64,000 bases of DNA from Parvibaculaceae bacterium (GTDB lineage: Bacteria > Pseudomonadota > Alphaproteobacteria > Parvibaculales > Parvibaculaceae): contig JAPWJY010000008.1 in the NCBI GenBank assembly GCA_028283765.1, forward strand, positions 682,001 to 746,000. Reading direction: 5' to 3'. The position numbers and the translations under genes are program-made. Positions 10,146 to 23,208 of the stretch are shown here, one piece after another (the stretch's first letter is position 1; each line of letters opens with the position of its first letter). The notes beneath the pieces are model-generated. The model was not told the DNA's origin, did no database searches, and worked only from the letters and a program-made list of their open reading frames with translations.

Positions 10146-11236
10146 CGGGATCGAAAAAACCGGCGCGCAAGCGCGTGCCCGCGAAAAAGCGCGGCGCGAA
10201 GATGGGCTCGAAAACCCGCGTGAGCAAAAAGGGCGGGCCGATGGTCATCCATCAGCGCAACTGGTTCTCGCGCTTTTTCATGGGCTTCCGCCCGGTCCGC
10301 CAGCTGGTCGAGGCGATTCGCCAGCCCACCCCCATGACCATGGTCGCCATGGCCCTGATCGTGGTTGCGGCGGTCTATGGGCTGGTGCGGGGCGGCCATG
10401 TCGAGGCCTTTGCCGATGGCGTCACGAACGAGGCGAATGCGGCGCTGGGCTTTGCCGGATTCCGGATCGATGAGGTCACCGTGCAGGGTCGCAAATATAC
10501 GGATCCCGAGGCGCTGATCGCGGCGCTGGGCGTGAATGAGGGCGATCCGATTTTTGCGCTGGATACGCAGCAGGCGCGTTTGCGCCTTGAGGGAATCGAA
10601 TCAATTCAGCAGGCGACCGTGCGCAGAATGCTCCCGGATCGCGTTCATATCGATCTTGTGGAGCGCACGCCGTTCGCAATCTGGCAGAATGGCGGCAAGC
10701 TCACCGTGATCGATCGCGACGGTCATCGGATCACGGACAAGAATCTTCAGGCCTTCGCGGGCTTGCCTTTTATTGTGGGCGAAGGTGCGCCGACTCACGC
10801 AAGTGCCATATTTGATTCAGTAAAATCGGAACCGGCTCTTTACGCCCGTGTGCGCGCCTATGTGCGGGTCGGTGACCGCCGCTGGAATCTGCGTCTCGAC
10901 AACGGCGTCGACATCAAACTTCCTGAAGTCGGATTTGAAAAAACAGTTCAAGAAATCGTTACACTGGACGAGAAATATCGCATTCTTACACGGGACATCG
11001 AATCAGTTGATTTGCGGCTGCCGGACGAGATTACCGTGCGCCTGACGCCAGAGGCTATGGCGAGGCGGGATGCGGGACTCGACTCGAATGATTCGCGATC
11101 CGGCAAGTCCGTAAAGAAGGGTGCGCTGAAGAAATTGCAGATTGATTCGACCAGACCATCCAGGCGGGCGGCGCTGGAGCCGGACAAGGATGGACGTGCC
11201 GTGGCACCGATGGGCCCGCAGGGGGGTGAGGGATGA
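10133..11236 (+). CDS. ftsQ: Cell division protein FtsQ
   Basis: FtsQ is a bitopic inner-membrane divisome protein that recruits FtsL/FtsB. The 367-aa protein has a Lys/Arg-rich cytoplasmic tail (residues 1-45) and one membrane segment near 68-86. A POTRA domain follows at about 110-180 (it opens with [10 protein letters not shown]), then the beta domain and a basic, Ser-rich tail. The start lies inside the end of ddl; the stop overlaps the ftsA ATG. Base composition is odd: from about 10590 to 11150 the gene is visibly richer in A and T than its neighbours and dense in GANTC sites. This suggests regulatory DNA for ftsA/ftsZ embedded in the coding sequence (inference). Confidence 0.94.
   Translation: MRPLTGSKKPARKRVPAKKRGAKMGSKTRVSKKGGPMVIHQRNWFSRFFMGFRPVRQLVEAIRQPTPMTMVAMALIVVAAVYGLVRGGHVEAFADGVTNEANAALGFAGFRIDEVTVQGRKYTDPEALIAALGVNEGDPIFALDTQQARLRLEGIESIQQATVRRMLPDRVHIDLVERTPFAIWQNGGKLTVIDRDGHRITDKNLQAFAGLPFIVGEGAPTHASAIFDSVKSEPALYARVRAYVRVGDRRWNLRLDNGVDIKLPEVGFEKTVQEIVTLDEKYRILTRDIESVDLRLPDEITVRLTPEAMARRDAGLDSNDSRSGKSVKKGALKKLQIDSTRPSRRAALEPDKDGRAVAPMGPQGGEG
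10593..11148. promoter_or_regulatory. Cluster of ten GANTC (CcrM-type) sites inside ftsQ
   Basis: GANTC occurs at 10593, 10598, 10741, 10814, 10885, 11000, 11076, 11081, 11090 and 11144. Further copies lie at 10315, 10458 and 11261. About two would be expected by base composition in 556 bp, and spot checks of the mur genes give roughly one per kb. GANTC is the target of the alphaproteobacterial cell-cycle methyltransferase CcrM and the context read by GcrA at division promoters. A role as a methylation-sensitive promoter region for ftsA-ftsZ is inferred. Confidence 0.5.
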
Positions 11237-12543
11237 ACATGGTCAGTCTGGGGACAAAGGGATTCCAGGGGCGGCCCGTTTCCGTCAGCCGGTCGGGCAC
11301 GATCGCGGCGCTGGACATCGGCACGACCAAGATTTCCTGCTTCATCGCCCGCATTGAGCCGGGCCGGATGCCCAACGGGCAGGCCCCGGTCCGGGTCATC
11401 GGCATCGGGCATCAGGTTTCGCGCGGCATCCGCGCCGGAGCCGTGGTCGATATGGACAGCGCCGAGGAGGCGATTCGCATCGTGGTCGATGCCGCCGAGC
11501 GCATGGCGGGCGTCACGGTCCGCGATGTCGTCGTCAATGTTTCCGGTGGCGAGCCCCGCAGCCAGACCATCGGCGTGCGTGCGCCGGTCATGGGCGCGGA
11601 GATCACGGATCAGGATCTCCAGCGCCTGATCGGCTATGCCCAGACCAATTTCCAGCCCGAGGGCCGGGCCGTCCTTCATGCCATCCCGGTCAGCTACAAT
11701 GTCGATGACGCGCGCGGCGTGCGCGATCCACGCGGCATGTTCGGCGAGCGGGTGGGCGTGGAAGTCCACATGGTCAGTTCGTTGCGCGGGCCGCTGCGCA
11801 ATCTGGAAATGTGCATCGAGCGCTGCCACCTCAACGTGCTTGGCATGTCCGTCTCGCCTTATGCCAGCGGGCTTGCCTGCCTCGTCGAGGACGAGATGGA
11901 GCTTGGCGTCACCCTCATCGAGATGGGCGGCGGCACCACCTCCCTTGCGGTCTTCTTTGAAGGCGCGATGGTCTACAGCGACATGGTGGCGCTTGGCGGC
12001 AATCACATCACCAACGACATCGCGCGTGGCCTCTCGACGCCGCTCACCCATGCCGAGCGGATGAAGACGCTCTATGGCAGCGCGCTGGCGAGCCCGTCGG
12101 ACGAACGCGAAATGATCGACGTTCCCCAGGTCGGCGAGGACGAGGGCGACATCGGCAATCATATTCCCCGTTCCATGCTGACGGGCATCATCCAGCCCCG
12201 GCTGGAGGAAACACTCGAATTTGTCAGGGACCGGCTGGACGCGTCGGGGTTCGGCCGGGTGGCCGGCCGCCGCGTCGTGCTCACGGGCGGCGCGAGCCAG
12301 CTCAATGGCGCGCGCGAACTCGCCAGCCGCATTCTCGACAAGCAGGTTCGGATCGGTCAGCCGATCCGTGTCATGGGTCTGGCCGAATCGACGGGCGGAC
12401 CTGCATTCTCTACCTGCGCGGGACTTCTGAGTTACTTCCAGATGTCCCCGCTGGAGGCAAGCGGAGCGGATGACGAGGGCGGATCGCGTGGGTCGCGCAA
12501 TCAGTTCTCCAGGTTCGGCCGCTGGCTCAAGGAGAATTTCTGA
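11233..12543 (+). CDS. ftsA: Cell division protein FtsA
   Basis: FtsA is the actin-like ATPase that tethers FtsZ polymers to the membrane. The 436-aa protein has the phosphate-1 motif [12 protein letters not shown] near residue 26, the 1C subdomain, and the phosphate-2 motif [11 protein letters not shown] near 230. The GGASQLNG adenosine motif follows near 353. The last residues ([11 protein letters not shown]) form the expected amphipathic membrane-targeting helix. The ATG overlaps the ftsQ stop. A 187-bp gap follows before ftsZ, the largest break within the division cluster. Confidence 0.97.
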   Translation: MNMVSLGTKGFQGRPVSVSRSGTIAALDIGTTKISCFIARIEPGRMPNGQAPVRVIGIGHQVSRGIRAGAVVDMDSAEEAIRIVVDAAERMAGVTVRDVVVNVSGGEPRSQTIGVRAPVMGAEITDQDLQRLIGYAQTNFQPEGRAVLHAIPVSYNVDDARGVRDPRGMFGERVGVEVHMVSSLRGPLRNLEMCIERCHLNVLGMSVSPYASGLACLVEDEMELGVTLIEMGGGTTSLAVFFEGAMVYSDMVALGGNHITNDIARGLSTPLTHAERMKTLYGSALASPSDEREMIDVPQVGEDEGDIGNHIPRSMLTGIIQPRLEETLEFVRDRLDASGFGRVAGRRVVLTGGASQLNGARELASRILDKQVRIGQPIRVMGLAESTGGPAFSTCAGLLSYFQMSPLEASGADDEGGSRGSRNQFSRFGRWLKENF

Positions 12544-12720
12544 TGGTGGGACCAAACACGATTCTTCAGGTCTGGGCCACTTTTGCGGGGGCATCGGAAA
12601 GAGACTGGCGCTCGGCGGCGGCAGCGGGGCATGGGGCACCGTCAATACCGTCGAACAGGATGCGGGGAGCACCCGCTCCTTCGACGGACAAGACGACCCC
12701 ATTCCAATTTTTCAATTTCA

Positions 12721-12725
12721 GGAGG
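12721..12725 (+). promoter_or_regulatory. Strong ribosome binding site that fixes the ftsZ start
   Basis: GGAGG at 12721-12725 lies five bases before ATG 12731. The same frame is open from 12470, inside ftsA, so this site decides the true start. The 187-bp ftsA-ftsZ gap also carries one GATTC (12560) and a pyrimidine/AT-rich stretch at 12700-12720. No clear sigma-70 promoter could be read with confidence. Confidence 0.8.
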
Positions 12726-12730
12726 CTTTC

Positions 12731-14203
12731 ATGAGCATCAATCTTTCGGTCCCGAAGGCCCGTGAACTGAAACCCCGCATTCTGGTGTGCGGTGTCGGTG
12801 GCGCGGGCGGCAATGCCGTCAACAACATGATTCAGGCGGGCCTTCAAGGCGTCGACTTCATCGTCGCGAACACCGATGCCCAGGCTCTGTCCCTGTCGTC
12901 GGCTGAACGCCGCATCCAGCTTGGCGCCTCGATCACGGAAGGCCTTGGCGCAGGGTCGCGCCCGGAGGTCGGTTGCGCCTCGGCGGAAGAAGCGCTGAAC
13001 GAGGTGATCGAGAATCTCCAGGGCTCGCACATGGTGTTCATCACCGCGGGCATGGGCGGCGGCACCGGCACCGGCGCGGCGCCGGTCATCGCGCGGGCCG
13101 CGCGTGAAATGGGCATTCTCACCATCGGCGTCGTCACCAAGCCGTTCCAGTTCGAGGGATCGCGCCGTCTGCGCATCGCGGAAGAGGGCATTCTGGAACT
13201 TCAGCGCTATGTCGACACGCTGATCATCATCCCGAACCAGAACCTGTTCCGTGTCGCCAATGAAAACACCACCTTCGCCGACGCTTTCGCGATGGCTGAC
13301 GAGGTGCTTCATTCCGGCGTGGCGGGCATCACCGATCTGATGATCAAGCCCGGCCTCATCAATCTCGATTTCGCGGACGTGCGCACCGTGATGAACGAGA
13401 TGGGCAAGGCCATGATGGGCACCGGCGAGGCAACCGGCGAGAAGCGGGCGATCGAGGCTGCCGAAGCCGCGATCTCCAACCCGCTGCTCGATGAAGTCTC
13501 GATGAAGGGCGCCAAGGGCGTGCTCATCAACATCACCGGCGGCATGGACATGACGCTCTATGAGGTTGACGAGGCGGCCAACCGCATCCGTTCGGAAGTG
13601 GACCCGGAAGCCAACATCATTGTCGGCTCCACCTTCGACACCGCGCTCGACGGCCGCATCCGCGTTTCCGTCGTCGCCACGGGTATCGAGGCGGAGGGCG
13701 CGCAGCAGACCAAGCCTGCTGCGACGGAAAGCGTCACGGTGCTGCGTCCCAAGGAACAGCGCCCGTCCGCAAGCACCGCTGCCCAGGCCGCGTCGCAGGC
13801 GGCTGAAACCGCCCGTCGCACCAGCCAGCATGACCATCACGGCTTTGAGGCCGAGGTCGTCAACAAGGCCGAGAACGCGCCTCACATCCCCTCGGAGATG
13901 GAGCGCGTCCAGCACAGGCAGGCCCCTGCCGAATTCGCCACGGCCAAGCCCGTGCCGGTCAGTCAGGGCCGCGCGCCGCGCAAGGGTCCGGGCTTCTTTG
14001 CCCGTCTCGGTCTGGGCCGCAGCCGCGATGAAGATCAGGGCGAAGCACCGGCGGAACGCCGGGAACCGGCTCCCGGCGTCGAGACCCGCGCCTCCGCGCC
14101 CCAGCAGACCAGCCTGATGGCGCCGGCCGAGGGCCGTCTCGTCAGCGGCTATGAGGACGAGCAGCTTGAAATCCCGACCTTCCTGCGCCGTCAGGCCAAC
14201 TGA
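12731..14203 (+). CDS. ftsZ: Cell division GTPase FtsZ
   Basis: FtsZ is the tubulin homologue that forms the cytokinetic ring. The start at 12731 gives 490 aa. The GTP-binding domain shows [13 protein letters not shown] near residue 21, the tubulin signature GGGTGTG at 109-115, and the T7-loop [12 protein letters not shown] long variable linker (roughly residues 330-475) precedes the conserved C-terminal peptide [10 protein letters not shown], which binds FtsA and other partners. The extended linker is typical of alphaproteobacteria. A strong terminator lies directly downstream, so the cluster's transcripts end here. Confidence 0.98.
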   Translation: MSINLSVPKARELKPRILVCGVGGAGGNAVNNMIQAGLQGVDFIVANTDAQALSLSSAERRIQLGASITEGLGAGSRPEVGCASAEEALNEVIENLQGSHMVFITAGMGGGTGTGAAPVIARAAREMGILTIGVVTKPFQFEGSRRLRIAEEGILELQRYVDTLIIIPNQNLFRVANENTTFADAFAMADEVLHSGVAGITDLMIKPGLINLDFADVRTVMNEMGKAMMGTGEATGEKRAIEAAEAAISNPLLDEVSMKGAKGVLINITGGMDMTLYEVDEAANRIRSEVDPEANIIVGSTFDTALDGRIRVSVVATGIEAEGAQQTKPAATESVTVLRPKEQRPSASTAAQAASQAAETARRTSQHDHHGFEAEVVNKAENAPHIPSEMERVQHRQAPAEFATAKPVPVSQGRAPRKGPGFFARLGLGRSRDEDQGEAPAERREPAPGVETRASAPQQTSLMAPAEGRLVSGYEDEQLEIPTFLRRQAN

Positions 14204-14236
14204 CGTCCGGCGCTCGCTGTAAACGGTTGAAACATG

Positions 14237-14276
14237 AAACGCCGCCCGATTTGATCGGGCGGCGTTTTCTTTTTTA
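14237..14276 (+). terminator. Rho-independent terminator after ftsZ
   Basis: A perfect 14-bp stem (14237-14250 with 14254-14267) has a 3-nt loop. It is followed by TTTT and then CTTTTTT. It begins 33 bases after the ftsZ stop and separates the division cluster from lpxC. Confidence 0.93.
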
Positions 14277-14423
14277 TTTCAATGGCTTGGCGATGCTGCG
14301 GGCGCGTAACAAAGCGTAAGAAAGAGTTATTTGTTGTGGACGGGGGGGGTTGCTACATCTCATCACGAGAAAAGATTTCAGCCGCTTCCAGTTGTGGGGC
14401 GGCCAGCCGAGAGACGAGCGATC

Positions 14424-15413
14424 GTGCGCAGGGAAGAATATAGCATATCGGGTTTTGAGACAGCCGGGCGTGTTCACGCCCATGGTGTCGCAGAGACGAC
14501 GATTGCGCATCGGGCCGAGATCGAGGGCGTTGGCCTTCACACCGGCGCGGCGATCCGCATGTGCTTCGTCCCGGCCCCCGCCCGCACCGGCATCGTTTTC
14601 CGCCGCACCGATCTCGACAGCGTCGATCGCGCCGTGACGGACATTCCGGCCCGTTTCGACCGGGTGACGGAAACCACGCTTTCCACGCTCATCAGCAATG
14701 AGGCCGGTCACAGTGTCGGCACCATCGAGCATGTGATGGCGGCCATCGCCGCCTGCGGTCTCGACAATGTGGTGATCGAGGTATCTGGCGGCGAAACCCC
14801 GGTCATGGATGGCAGCGCCGAGCCTTTCGTGCGTCTGATCCGTCAGGTCGGCCTGCGTTCGCTCGACGCCCGCCGCCGGGTCATCCGCGTGCTCAGGCCC
14901 GTGGTCGTGGAGGAAGCCGGCAAGCGCGCCGCGCTCCTGCCCCATGCCGATGACAGCCAGAGCTTCGTTCTCTCCTTCGAGATCGAGTTCGACAATCCGG
15001 TCATCGGCCATGAAACCTTCGAGGCCGATGTTTCCGACCCGGCGTTCGCCGGCATGATCCTGTCCGCCCGTACTTTCGGCTTCCTCAAGGATGTCGAGGC
15101 GATGTGGAGCATGGGTCTGGGCCGTGGCGGTTCGCTGGAGAACTCCATCGTCATCGATGGCGAAAAGGTGCTCAACGAGGGCGGCCTGCGCTATCGCGAC
15201 GAGTTCGTCCGCCACAAGCTGCTCGACGCGCTGGGCGACCTTTCGCTCGGCGGCGCGGTCATCGCGGGCCGTTATGAGGGCGTCCGCTCGGGCCATGCCC
15301 TCAATAACCGGCTGCTGCGCGCCCTGCTCGGCAATCTGGACGCCTGGACCTTCGAGGATGCGGTTCAGGATGATGCCTGGGCCATGGGTCCGGTCGCCAT
15401 CCCGGCCGACTGA
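14424..15413 (+). CDS. lpxC: UDP-3-O-acyl-N-acetylglucosamine deacetylase LpxC
   Basis: LpxC is the zinc deacetylase for the committed step of lipid A synthesis. With a GTG start at 14424 it has 329 aa. The zinc ligands match the E. coli spacing: His103 in IEHVMAA, then His264 and Asp268 in RHKLLDALGD. The catalytic histidine 27 residues on is His291. The frame stays open upstream to 14331, but that stretch lies in the terminator-proximal region and has no recognisable LpxC sequence, so the exact start is uncertain (family homology begins near TTIAHRAEIEGVGLHTG). It is monocistronic, with a terminator behind it. Its presence shows the cell makes lipid A. Confidence 0.95.
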   Translation: MRREEYSISGFETAGRVHAHGVAETTIAHRAEIEGVGLHTGAAIRMCFVPAPARTGIVFRRTDLDSVDRAVTDIPARFDRVTETTLSTLISNEAGHSVGTIEHVMAAIAACGLDNVVIEVSGGETPVMDGSAEPFVRLIRQVGLRSLDARRRVIRVLRPVVVEEAGKRAALLPHADDSQSFVLSFEIEFDNPVIGHETFEADVSDPAFAGMILSARTFGFLKDVEAMWSMGLGRGGSLENSIVIDGEKVLNEGGLRYRDEFVRHKLLDALGDLSLGGAVIAGRYEGVRSGHALNNRLLRALLGNLDAWTFEDAVQDDAWAMGPVAIPAD

Positions 15414-15433
15414 GCCATTTTGTTCCTGCTTTG

Positions 15434-15470
15434 AACGCCGGTCCGGATTTATCCTGACCGGCGTTTTCCT
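15434..15470 (+). terminator. Rho-independent terminator after lpxC
   Basis: A 10-bp perfect stem (15434-15443 with 15456-15465) is extended inside by a small GGAT/ATCC pairing. A short T-rich tail (TTTTCCTT) follows. It sits 20 bases after the lpxC stop. Confidence 0.8.
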
Positions 15471-15640
15471 TGGTGCTTCCCGCACTGGCTTCGCCCGCGC
15501 AATTGAGCTAGAAACGCTCAGGTCCCCGACCGTCGACGGGGCCGGTTTGAGTCGCTTGGGGGCCTACATTCTCCGTCCGGAGCAGCAGTCCTTTTGTGAA
15601 CGCAACAGAGCATTGGCCAGAAGAAGTGGAATGCGCGAGC

Positions 15641-16498
15641 ATGAGTGAGGCTCTACAAATCCCTCAACGCGGCACGATCCGGCGCCGTCCGGGTGTTCTT
15701 TCTGCCATTGCGCTGGTCGCGGGCAGCCTGCTGTTGAGCGCATGCAGCTCCGGCAAGGAAGAAGTGGCCTATCAGGAGCGCCCGGTCGAGCAGATCTACA
15801 ATCAGGCCATGGACTATGTGCAGGAGGGCAACTACCGCAAGGCCGCGCCCCAGTTCGACGAGGTCGAGCGCCAGCACCCCTATTCGGTCTGGGCGCGCCG
15901 CGCGATCCTGATGTCCGCCTATTCCTATTACCAGACCAACGATTACGATCAGGCGATCCTCGCGGCGCAGCGCTACATCTCGCTCCATCCCGGCAGCCCG
16001 GACGCCGCCTATGCCTATTACATGGTCGCCATCTGCTATTATGAGCAGATCGTGGACGTGGGCCGCGACCAGCAGACCACGCAGAACGCGCTGAAGGGGC
16101 TTGAGGAAGTGGTGCGCCGCTATCCGGCCAGCGAATATGCCCGCGACGCCCGCCTCAAGATCGACCTCACCCGCGACCATCTGGCGGGCAAGGAGATGGA
16201 GATCGGCCGCTACTATCTGTTCAATCAGGAATATGTGGCGGCGATCAACCGCTTCCGCATCGTGCTGGACAAGTATCAGACCACGACCCACACGCCCGAG
16301 GCGCTGGAGCGCGTCACCGAGGCCTATGTCGCGCTCGGCGTGCGCAACGAGGCGCAGACGGCCGCCGCCATCCTTGGCTACAACTATCCCGGCAGCCGCT
16401 GGTATCAGGATGCCTACGGCCTGATGAAGGGCAACCACGCCGAGCCGGAAGTGGATGAGGGCTCCTGGATCGGCCGCGCCTGGGATTCAGTCTTTTAA
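15641..16498 (+). CDS. bamD: Outer-membrane assembly lipoprotein BamD
   Basis: BamD is the essential lipoprotein of the BAM complex that inserts outer-membrane beta-barrel proteins. The 285-aa product has a basic N-terminus, a hydrophobic signal and a lipobox ending in LSAC, with Cys35 as the lipidation site. Five TPR-like repeats follow, beginning at IYNQAMDYVQEGNYRKAA. The frame is open a little further upstream, but ATG 15641 places the signal peptide normally. It is followed nine bases later by recN, and bamD-recN-ligA form one operon. Confidence 0.95.
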   Translation: MSEALQIPQRGTIRRRPGVLSAIALVAGSLLLSACSSGKEEVAYQERPVEQIYNQAMDYVQEGNYRKAAPQFDEVERQHPYSVWARRAILMSAYSYYQTNDYDQAILAAQRYISLHPGSPDAAYAYYMVAICYYEQIVDVGRDQQTTQNALKGLEEVVRRYPASEYARDARLKIDLTRDHLAGKEMEIGRYYLFNQEYVAAINRFRIVLDKYQTTTHTPEALERVTEAYVALGVRNEAQTAAAILGYNYPGSRWYQDAYGLMKGNHAEPEVDEGSWIGRAWDSVF

Positions 16499-16507
16499 GA
16501 GGGGCCC

Positions 16508-20295
<3,788 letters not shown>

Positions 20296-20314
20296 CCCGG
20301 CCTTTCGCGTCCGT

Positions 20315-21235
20315 TCACATCAATATGTAATCGCGGGGCAGGGGTGCGGGCGGCAGATCGGTTTCACCCATGGCCTCGCGCAGGTTGATCTCGATCATGT
20401 CGGCAAGGGCGCTGATCGGCAGGGCGTTGGGCTGGGTGCCGAACGGTTCCTCCAGCTCGTCGCCCAGCGCGTCCAGCCCGAAGAATGTGTAGGCCACCAG
20501 TGCGCTGCTGAAAGGCGTGGCCCAGCCGAGCACGTCGGCGAAGCCGAACGGCAGCAGCAGGCAGAACAGATAGGCGGTGCGGTGCAGCAGCAGCGTGTAG
20601 CCGAAGGGCACGGGCGTGTGGCGGATTCGCTCGCAGATGGCCTGAACCATGCCCATCTGTTCGATGCTGTCATCCAGCATCCGGAATTCAATGTCGCTGA
20701 TGCCGCCATCCGACTTGATCGCGGCGAGTTCGCCCGCCATCCGGCGCAGCAGCATGTCGGGCGGATTGCGGCTGGCGCTGAAGGCCTCCAGCACGCCGGC
20801 GGGCAGATGCAGGTCGACTCTGTCTGCGGGATGGCCGGGCCTCAGATGCACGGCAAGAGCATGGGCAAAGGCGATGGTCAGGGTCAGCAGGCGCCGGCGC
20901 GGCTCCGGCATCTCCGGCGTGCCATCCAGAATCAGGGTCTGCCGGGCGAAGGCGCGGGACGTGGCGATCAGCTGGCCCCAGGCCTTGCGGGCCTCCCACC
21001 AGCGGTCATAGCAGGCGTTGTTGCGAAAGCCGAGGAAGACCGAGAGGGCGATGCCGAGAAGCGCGAAGGGCGCGCCGCTGAACCCGGCCACAAGCCCGGG
21101 AAAGGCGCGATGCCCCCATACCACCAGCGCCGAAAGCGCGAACACGGCCAGCACCTGCGGATATATCCGCGTAATGACGGAGCCGCGAATAATGGTGAAA
21201 AGCTGGAACACGCCAGGTCTGGGGCGGACGATCAT
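20315..21235 (-). CDS. Bestrophin/UPF0187-family membrane channel
   Basis: This is a bestrophin-like protein; bacterial members form pentameric ion channels in the inner membrane. The sequence begins MIVRPRPGVFQLFTIIRGSV, with the typical N-terminal basic and aromatic residues. Four hydrophobic helices are visible. The highly conserved FRNNACYDRWWEARKAWG region is the family hallmark. ATG 21235 gives 306 aa; a GTG 51 bases upstream is also in frame, and neither has a clear Shine-Dalgarno site. It converges on ligA. Ion selectivity cannot be read from sequence. Confidence 0.88.
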   Translation of the reverse strand: MIVRPRPGVFQLFTIIRGSVITRIYPQVLAVFALSALVVWGHRAFPGLVAGFSGAPFALLGIALSVFLGFRNNACYDRWWEARKAWGQLIATSRAFARQTLILDGTPEMPEPRRRLLTLTIAFAHALAVHLRPGHPADRVDLHLPAGVLEAFSASRNPPDMLLRRMAGELAAIKSDGGISDIEFRMLDDSIEQMGMVQAICERIRHTPVPFGYTLLLHRTAYLFCLLLPFGFADVLGWATPFSSALVAYTFFGLDALGDELEEPFGTQPNALPISALADMIEINLREAMGETDLPPAPLPRDYILM

Positions 21236-21391
21236 GGCAAGGCCGGTATTCTGGAGGTGGCGGAAGTCTTTCGACTCATTGACCACATCAGGGCCGTGGT
21301 GCGCAAGAGAGGCCCATGCGACAAGTGCGACAGGCGCGGGAAGTTCGTGGCCGTGCTGCCTGCATCCTCACCACGATCATCTGAAACGGCT

Positions 21392-22120
21392 TCATTTGCC
21401 TGAATAGAAGATGGCCCTGTATCCGCTTTTGTCGAAGGGCGCCCATGTGCCTTCGGCCACGGCCAGCCGGTTCGCCACGGCCCACAGCACGGTGGGGTTG
21501 ACGCAGAGCCCCATGTGGCTGGAGGGGACCTCGATATTATCCGTCAGCGGACTGTCTTCCTCGCGGCAGGCGGTCCACGGCACCACGCCGTCGGAGCGCG
21601 AATAGATCGCGGTCGTCGGCACCGGCGGCGGCAGGCGCAGGCGCTCGGCCAGCGCCGGGTCCATCCGTCCTCCGGCTGTGTAGCCGGCGCGGAACGGGCT
21701 GCCCAGCGTGATCACCTGGCGCACCAGCGTCGGGTGCTGCTTGGCGAGTTCGCGGGCATAGATGCCGCCCATGCTCCAGCCGACAAGGCTGATCTTCTCG
21801 CCATAGCGGTTGGCGAGCTTGTCGAGGCGCTCGCTCATCCGGGCATAAAGAACCCGGTCGGGACCGAGGTTGAAGCCCTGAAGCCAGGGGTGCGCGCCAT
21901 AGCCCAGCATTTCCAGATAGCGGCGGATGACGATGGTGGGGCCGTCATCGGCATAAAGGCCCGGCAGCACCAGCACGCCGTGGCCATCGCCGCGCGGCGC
22001 GTGCATCAGGAAGGGAAGGGAGGGCACCAGCGCCACCATTTCGCTGAGCAGGCGCAGTTCGCCGATCTGCTCAAAGAAGCCGGGTTGGTCGAGGAAAGCT
22101 CTGGTTCTGGTCGGTTTCAT
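21392..22120 (-). CDS. Alpha/beta-hydrolase (putative esterase/lipase)
   Basis: This is a 242-aa serine hydrolase of unknown substrate. The nucleophile elbow GWSMG is at residues 114-118 (Ser116). The acid is probably the Asp in YSRSDGVVPW and the catalytic His the one in SSHMGL, both in the order expected of the fold. There is no signal peptide, so it is probably cytoplasmic. ATG 22120 is chosen over an upstream in-frame start because a purine-rich GGAGACCGAAG lies just before it. A long inverted repeat at 22194-22228 lies about 75-110 bases upstream and may be its operator. Confidence 0.82.
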   Translation of the reverse strand: MKPTRTRAFLDQPGFFEQIGELRLLSEMVALVPSLPFLMHAPRGDGHGVLVLPGLYADDGPTIVIRRYLEMLGYGAHPWLQGFNLGPDRVLYARMSERLDKLANRYGEKISLVGWSMGGIYARELAKQHPTLVRQVITLGSPFRAGYTAGGRMDPALAERLRLPPPVPTTAIYSRSDGVVPWTACREEDSPLTDNIEVPSSHMGLCVNPTVLWAVANRLAVAEGTWAPFDKSGYRAIFYSGK

Positions 22121-22193
22121 CTTCGGTCTCCGTCCCCTCACACCCGCTCGTCCCGGTCACTTTACCGGATTTGAGGCCCGGCAGCGAGGATTT

Positions 22194-22228
22194 ATATTGC
22201 AATGCAACATTATGGTGCGTTGCAATAT
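22194..22228. repeat. Inverted repeat upstream of the hydrolase gene (putative operator)
   Basis: The arms are 22194-22208 and 22214-22228 (15 bp, 13 matching, outer nine perfect) around a 5-nt centre. The core is ATTGCAA. The repeat begins at the stop codon of the cation-efflux gene, but no T-run follows on the minus strand. It therefore looks like a dimeric-regulator site for the hydrolase promoter rather than a terminator. The regulator is unknown. Confidence 0.5.
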
Positions 22229-23208
22229 TACCAGTTTGGCTCACTCGCATGGTCCGGGCAGAGCGAATGTTCGATCTGCACCGTGGCGTGATCAACCCCG
22301 AACCGGCTTTTCAGGCGGTTCTGGATGGCGTGGAGCACCGTTTCGCTGTCCCGGCCCTCGGCGATCGTCGCATGGAGCGTCACCATCGCCCGCTCGCTGG
22401 TCAGCGACCAGCTATGCACATGGTGGATGCCGCTCACGCCCGGCACCTCGGCCATCAGGTCCGCCTCGATGGCGCGGGGATCGATGCTGGAGGGTGCCCC
22501 CTCCATCAGAATATGAACCGAGTCGCGGGTCAGGTCCCAGGCGCTCTTGAGCACCAGCAGTGCCACCAGCACCGAAAGAAGGGGATCGATGGGCATCCAG
22601 CCGGTGAAGATGATCACGCCCGCCGCTGCGATGGCGGCGACCGAGCCCAGCATGTCGCCCAGCACATGCAGGCTGGCGCCGCGCATGTTGAGGCCGCCTC
22701 CGCCGCCATTGAGCAGGCGAAACGAGACGAGATTGGCGATCAGGCCCGCGATGGCGACCGCCATCATGGTCGGCCCGAGCACGCTTTCGGGCGCGCGCAG
22801 CCGGTTGACGGCCTCGACCACGATCCAGATCGAAAGCGCGATCATGGCGAGGCCGTTGACGAAGGCGGCCAGCGTTTCGGCGCGGGCATAGCCGTAGGAG
22901 CGCGCGCTGTCCGCCGGCCGTCTGGCGAGCCGGAAGGCGACCCATGAAAGGCCGAGCGCGCCCACGTCCGTCAGCATGTGGCCCGCGTCCGCGATCAGCG
23001 CCAGCGAGCCGGAGAGGATACCGCCGGCGATTTCCACGACCATGAAGATCGCGGTGATCGAGAGCGCCCACAAAACCCGGTGCTCATTGCCCATGGTGAC
23101 CCGGGGCGCGTGGGAATGGCCTTCGGCGCCGTGATCGTGGCCGCCATGATCGTGGTGGTGGTGCGCTTCATGGCCGTGATCGTGAGAATGGTCATGCGTC
23201 GGCGGCAT
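22228..23208 (-). CDS. Cation diffusion facilitator (CzcD/ZitB-type Zn/Co/Cd efflux)
   Basis: This 326-aa inner-membrane transporter exports divalent metals, probably zinc, cobalt or cadmium, by proton antiport. It has a very His-rich cytoplasmic N-terminus (residues 5-33) and six membrane spans. The metal site HMLTD with Asp74/His77/Asp81 lies in TM2, and the matching HVLGD motif is in TM5. A C-terminal cytoplasmic domain follows. The ATG at 23208 overlaps the end of the upstream regulator gene by 17 bases and follows AGGAGG, so the two are translationally coupled. An ArsR regulator and operator in front suggest metal induction. Confidence 0.93.
   Translation of the reverse strand: MPPTHDHSHDHGHEAHHHHDHGGHDHGAEGHSHAPRVTMGNEHRVLWALSITAIFMVVEIAGGILSGSLALIADAGHMLTDVGALGLSWVAFRLARRPADSARSYGYARAETLAAFVNGLAMIALSIWIVVEAVNRLRAPESVLGPTMMAVAIAGLIANLVSFRLLNGGGGGLNMRGASLHVLGDMLGSVAAIAAAGVIIFTGWMPIDPLLSVLVALLVLKSAWDLTRDSVHILMEGAPSSIDPRAIEADLMAEVPGVSGIHHVHSWSLTSERAMVTLHATIAEGRDSETVLHAIQNRLKSRFGVDHATVQIEHSLCPDHASEPNW

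Noticed and set aside
12543-12734. 63-codon frame in the ftsA-ftsZ gap whose ATG overlaps the ftsA stop
   Set aside because: No recognisable protein features or ribosome site, and it ends across the ftsZ ribosome binding site. The gap is better explained as leader and regulatory DNA.
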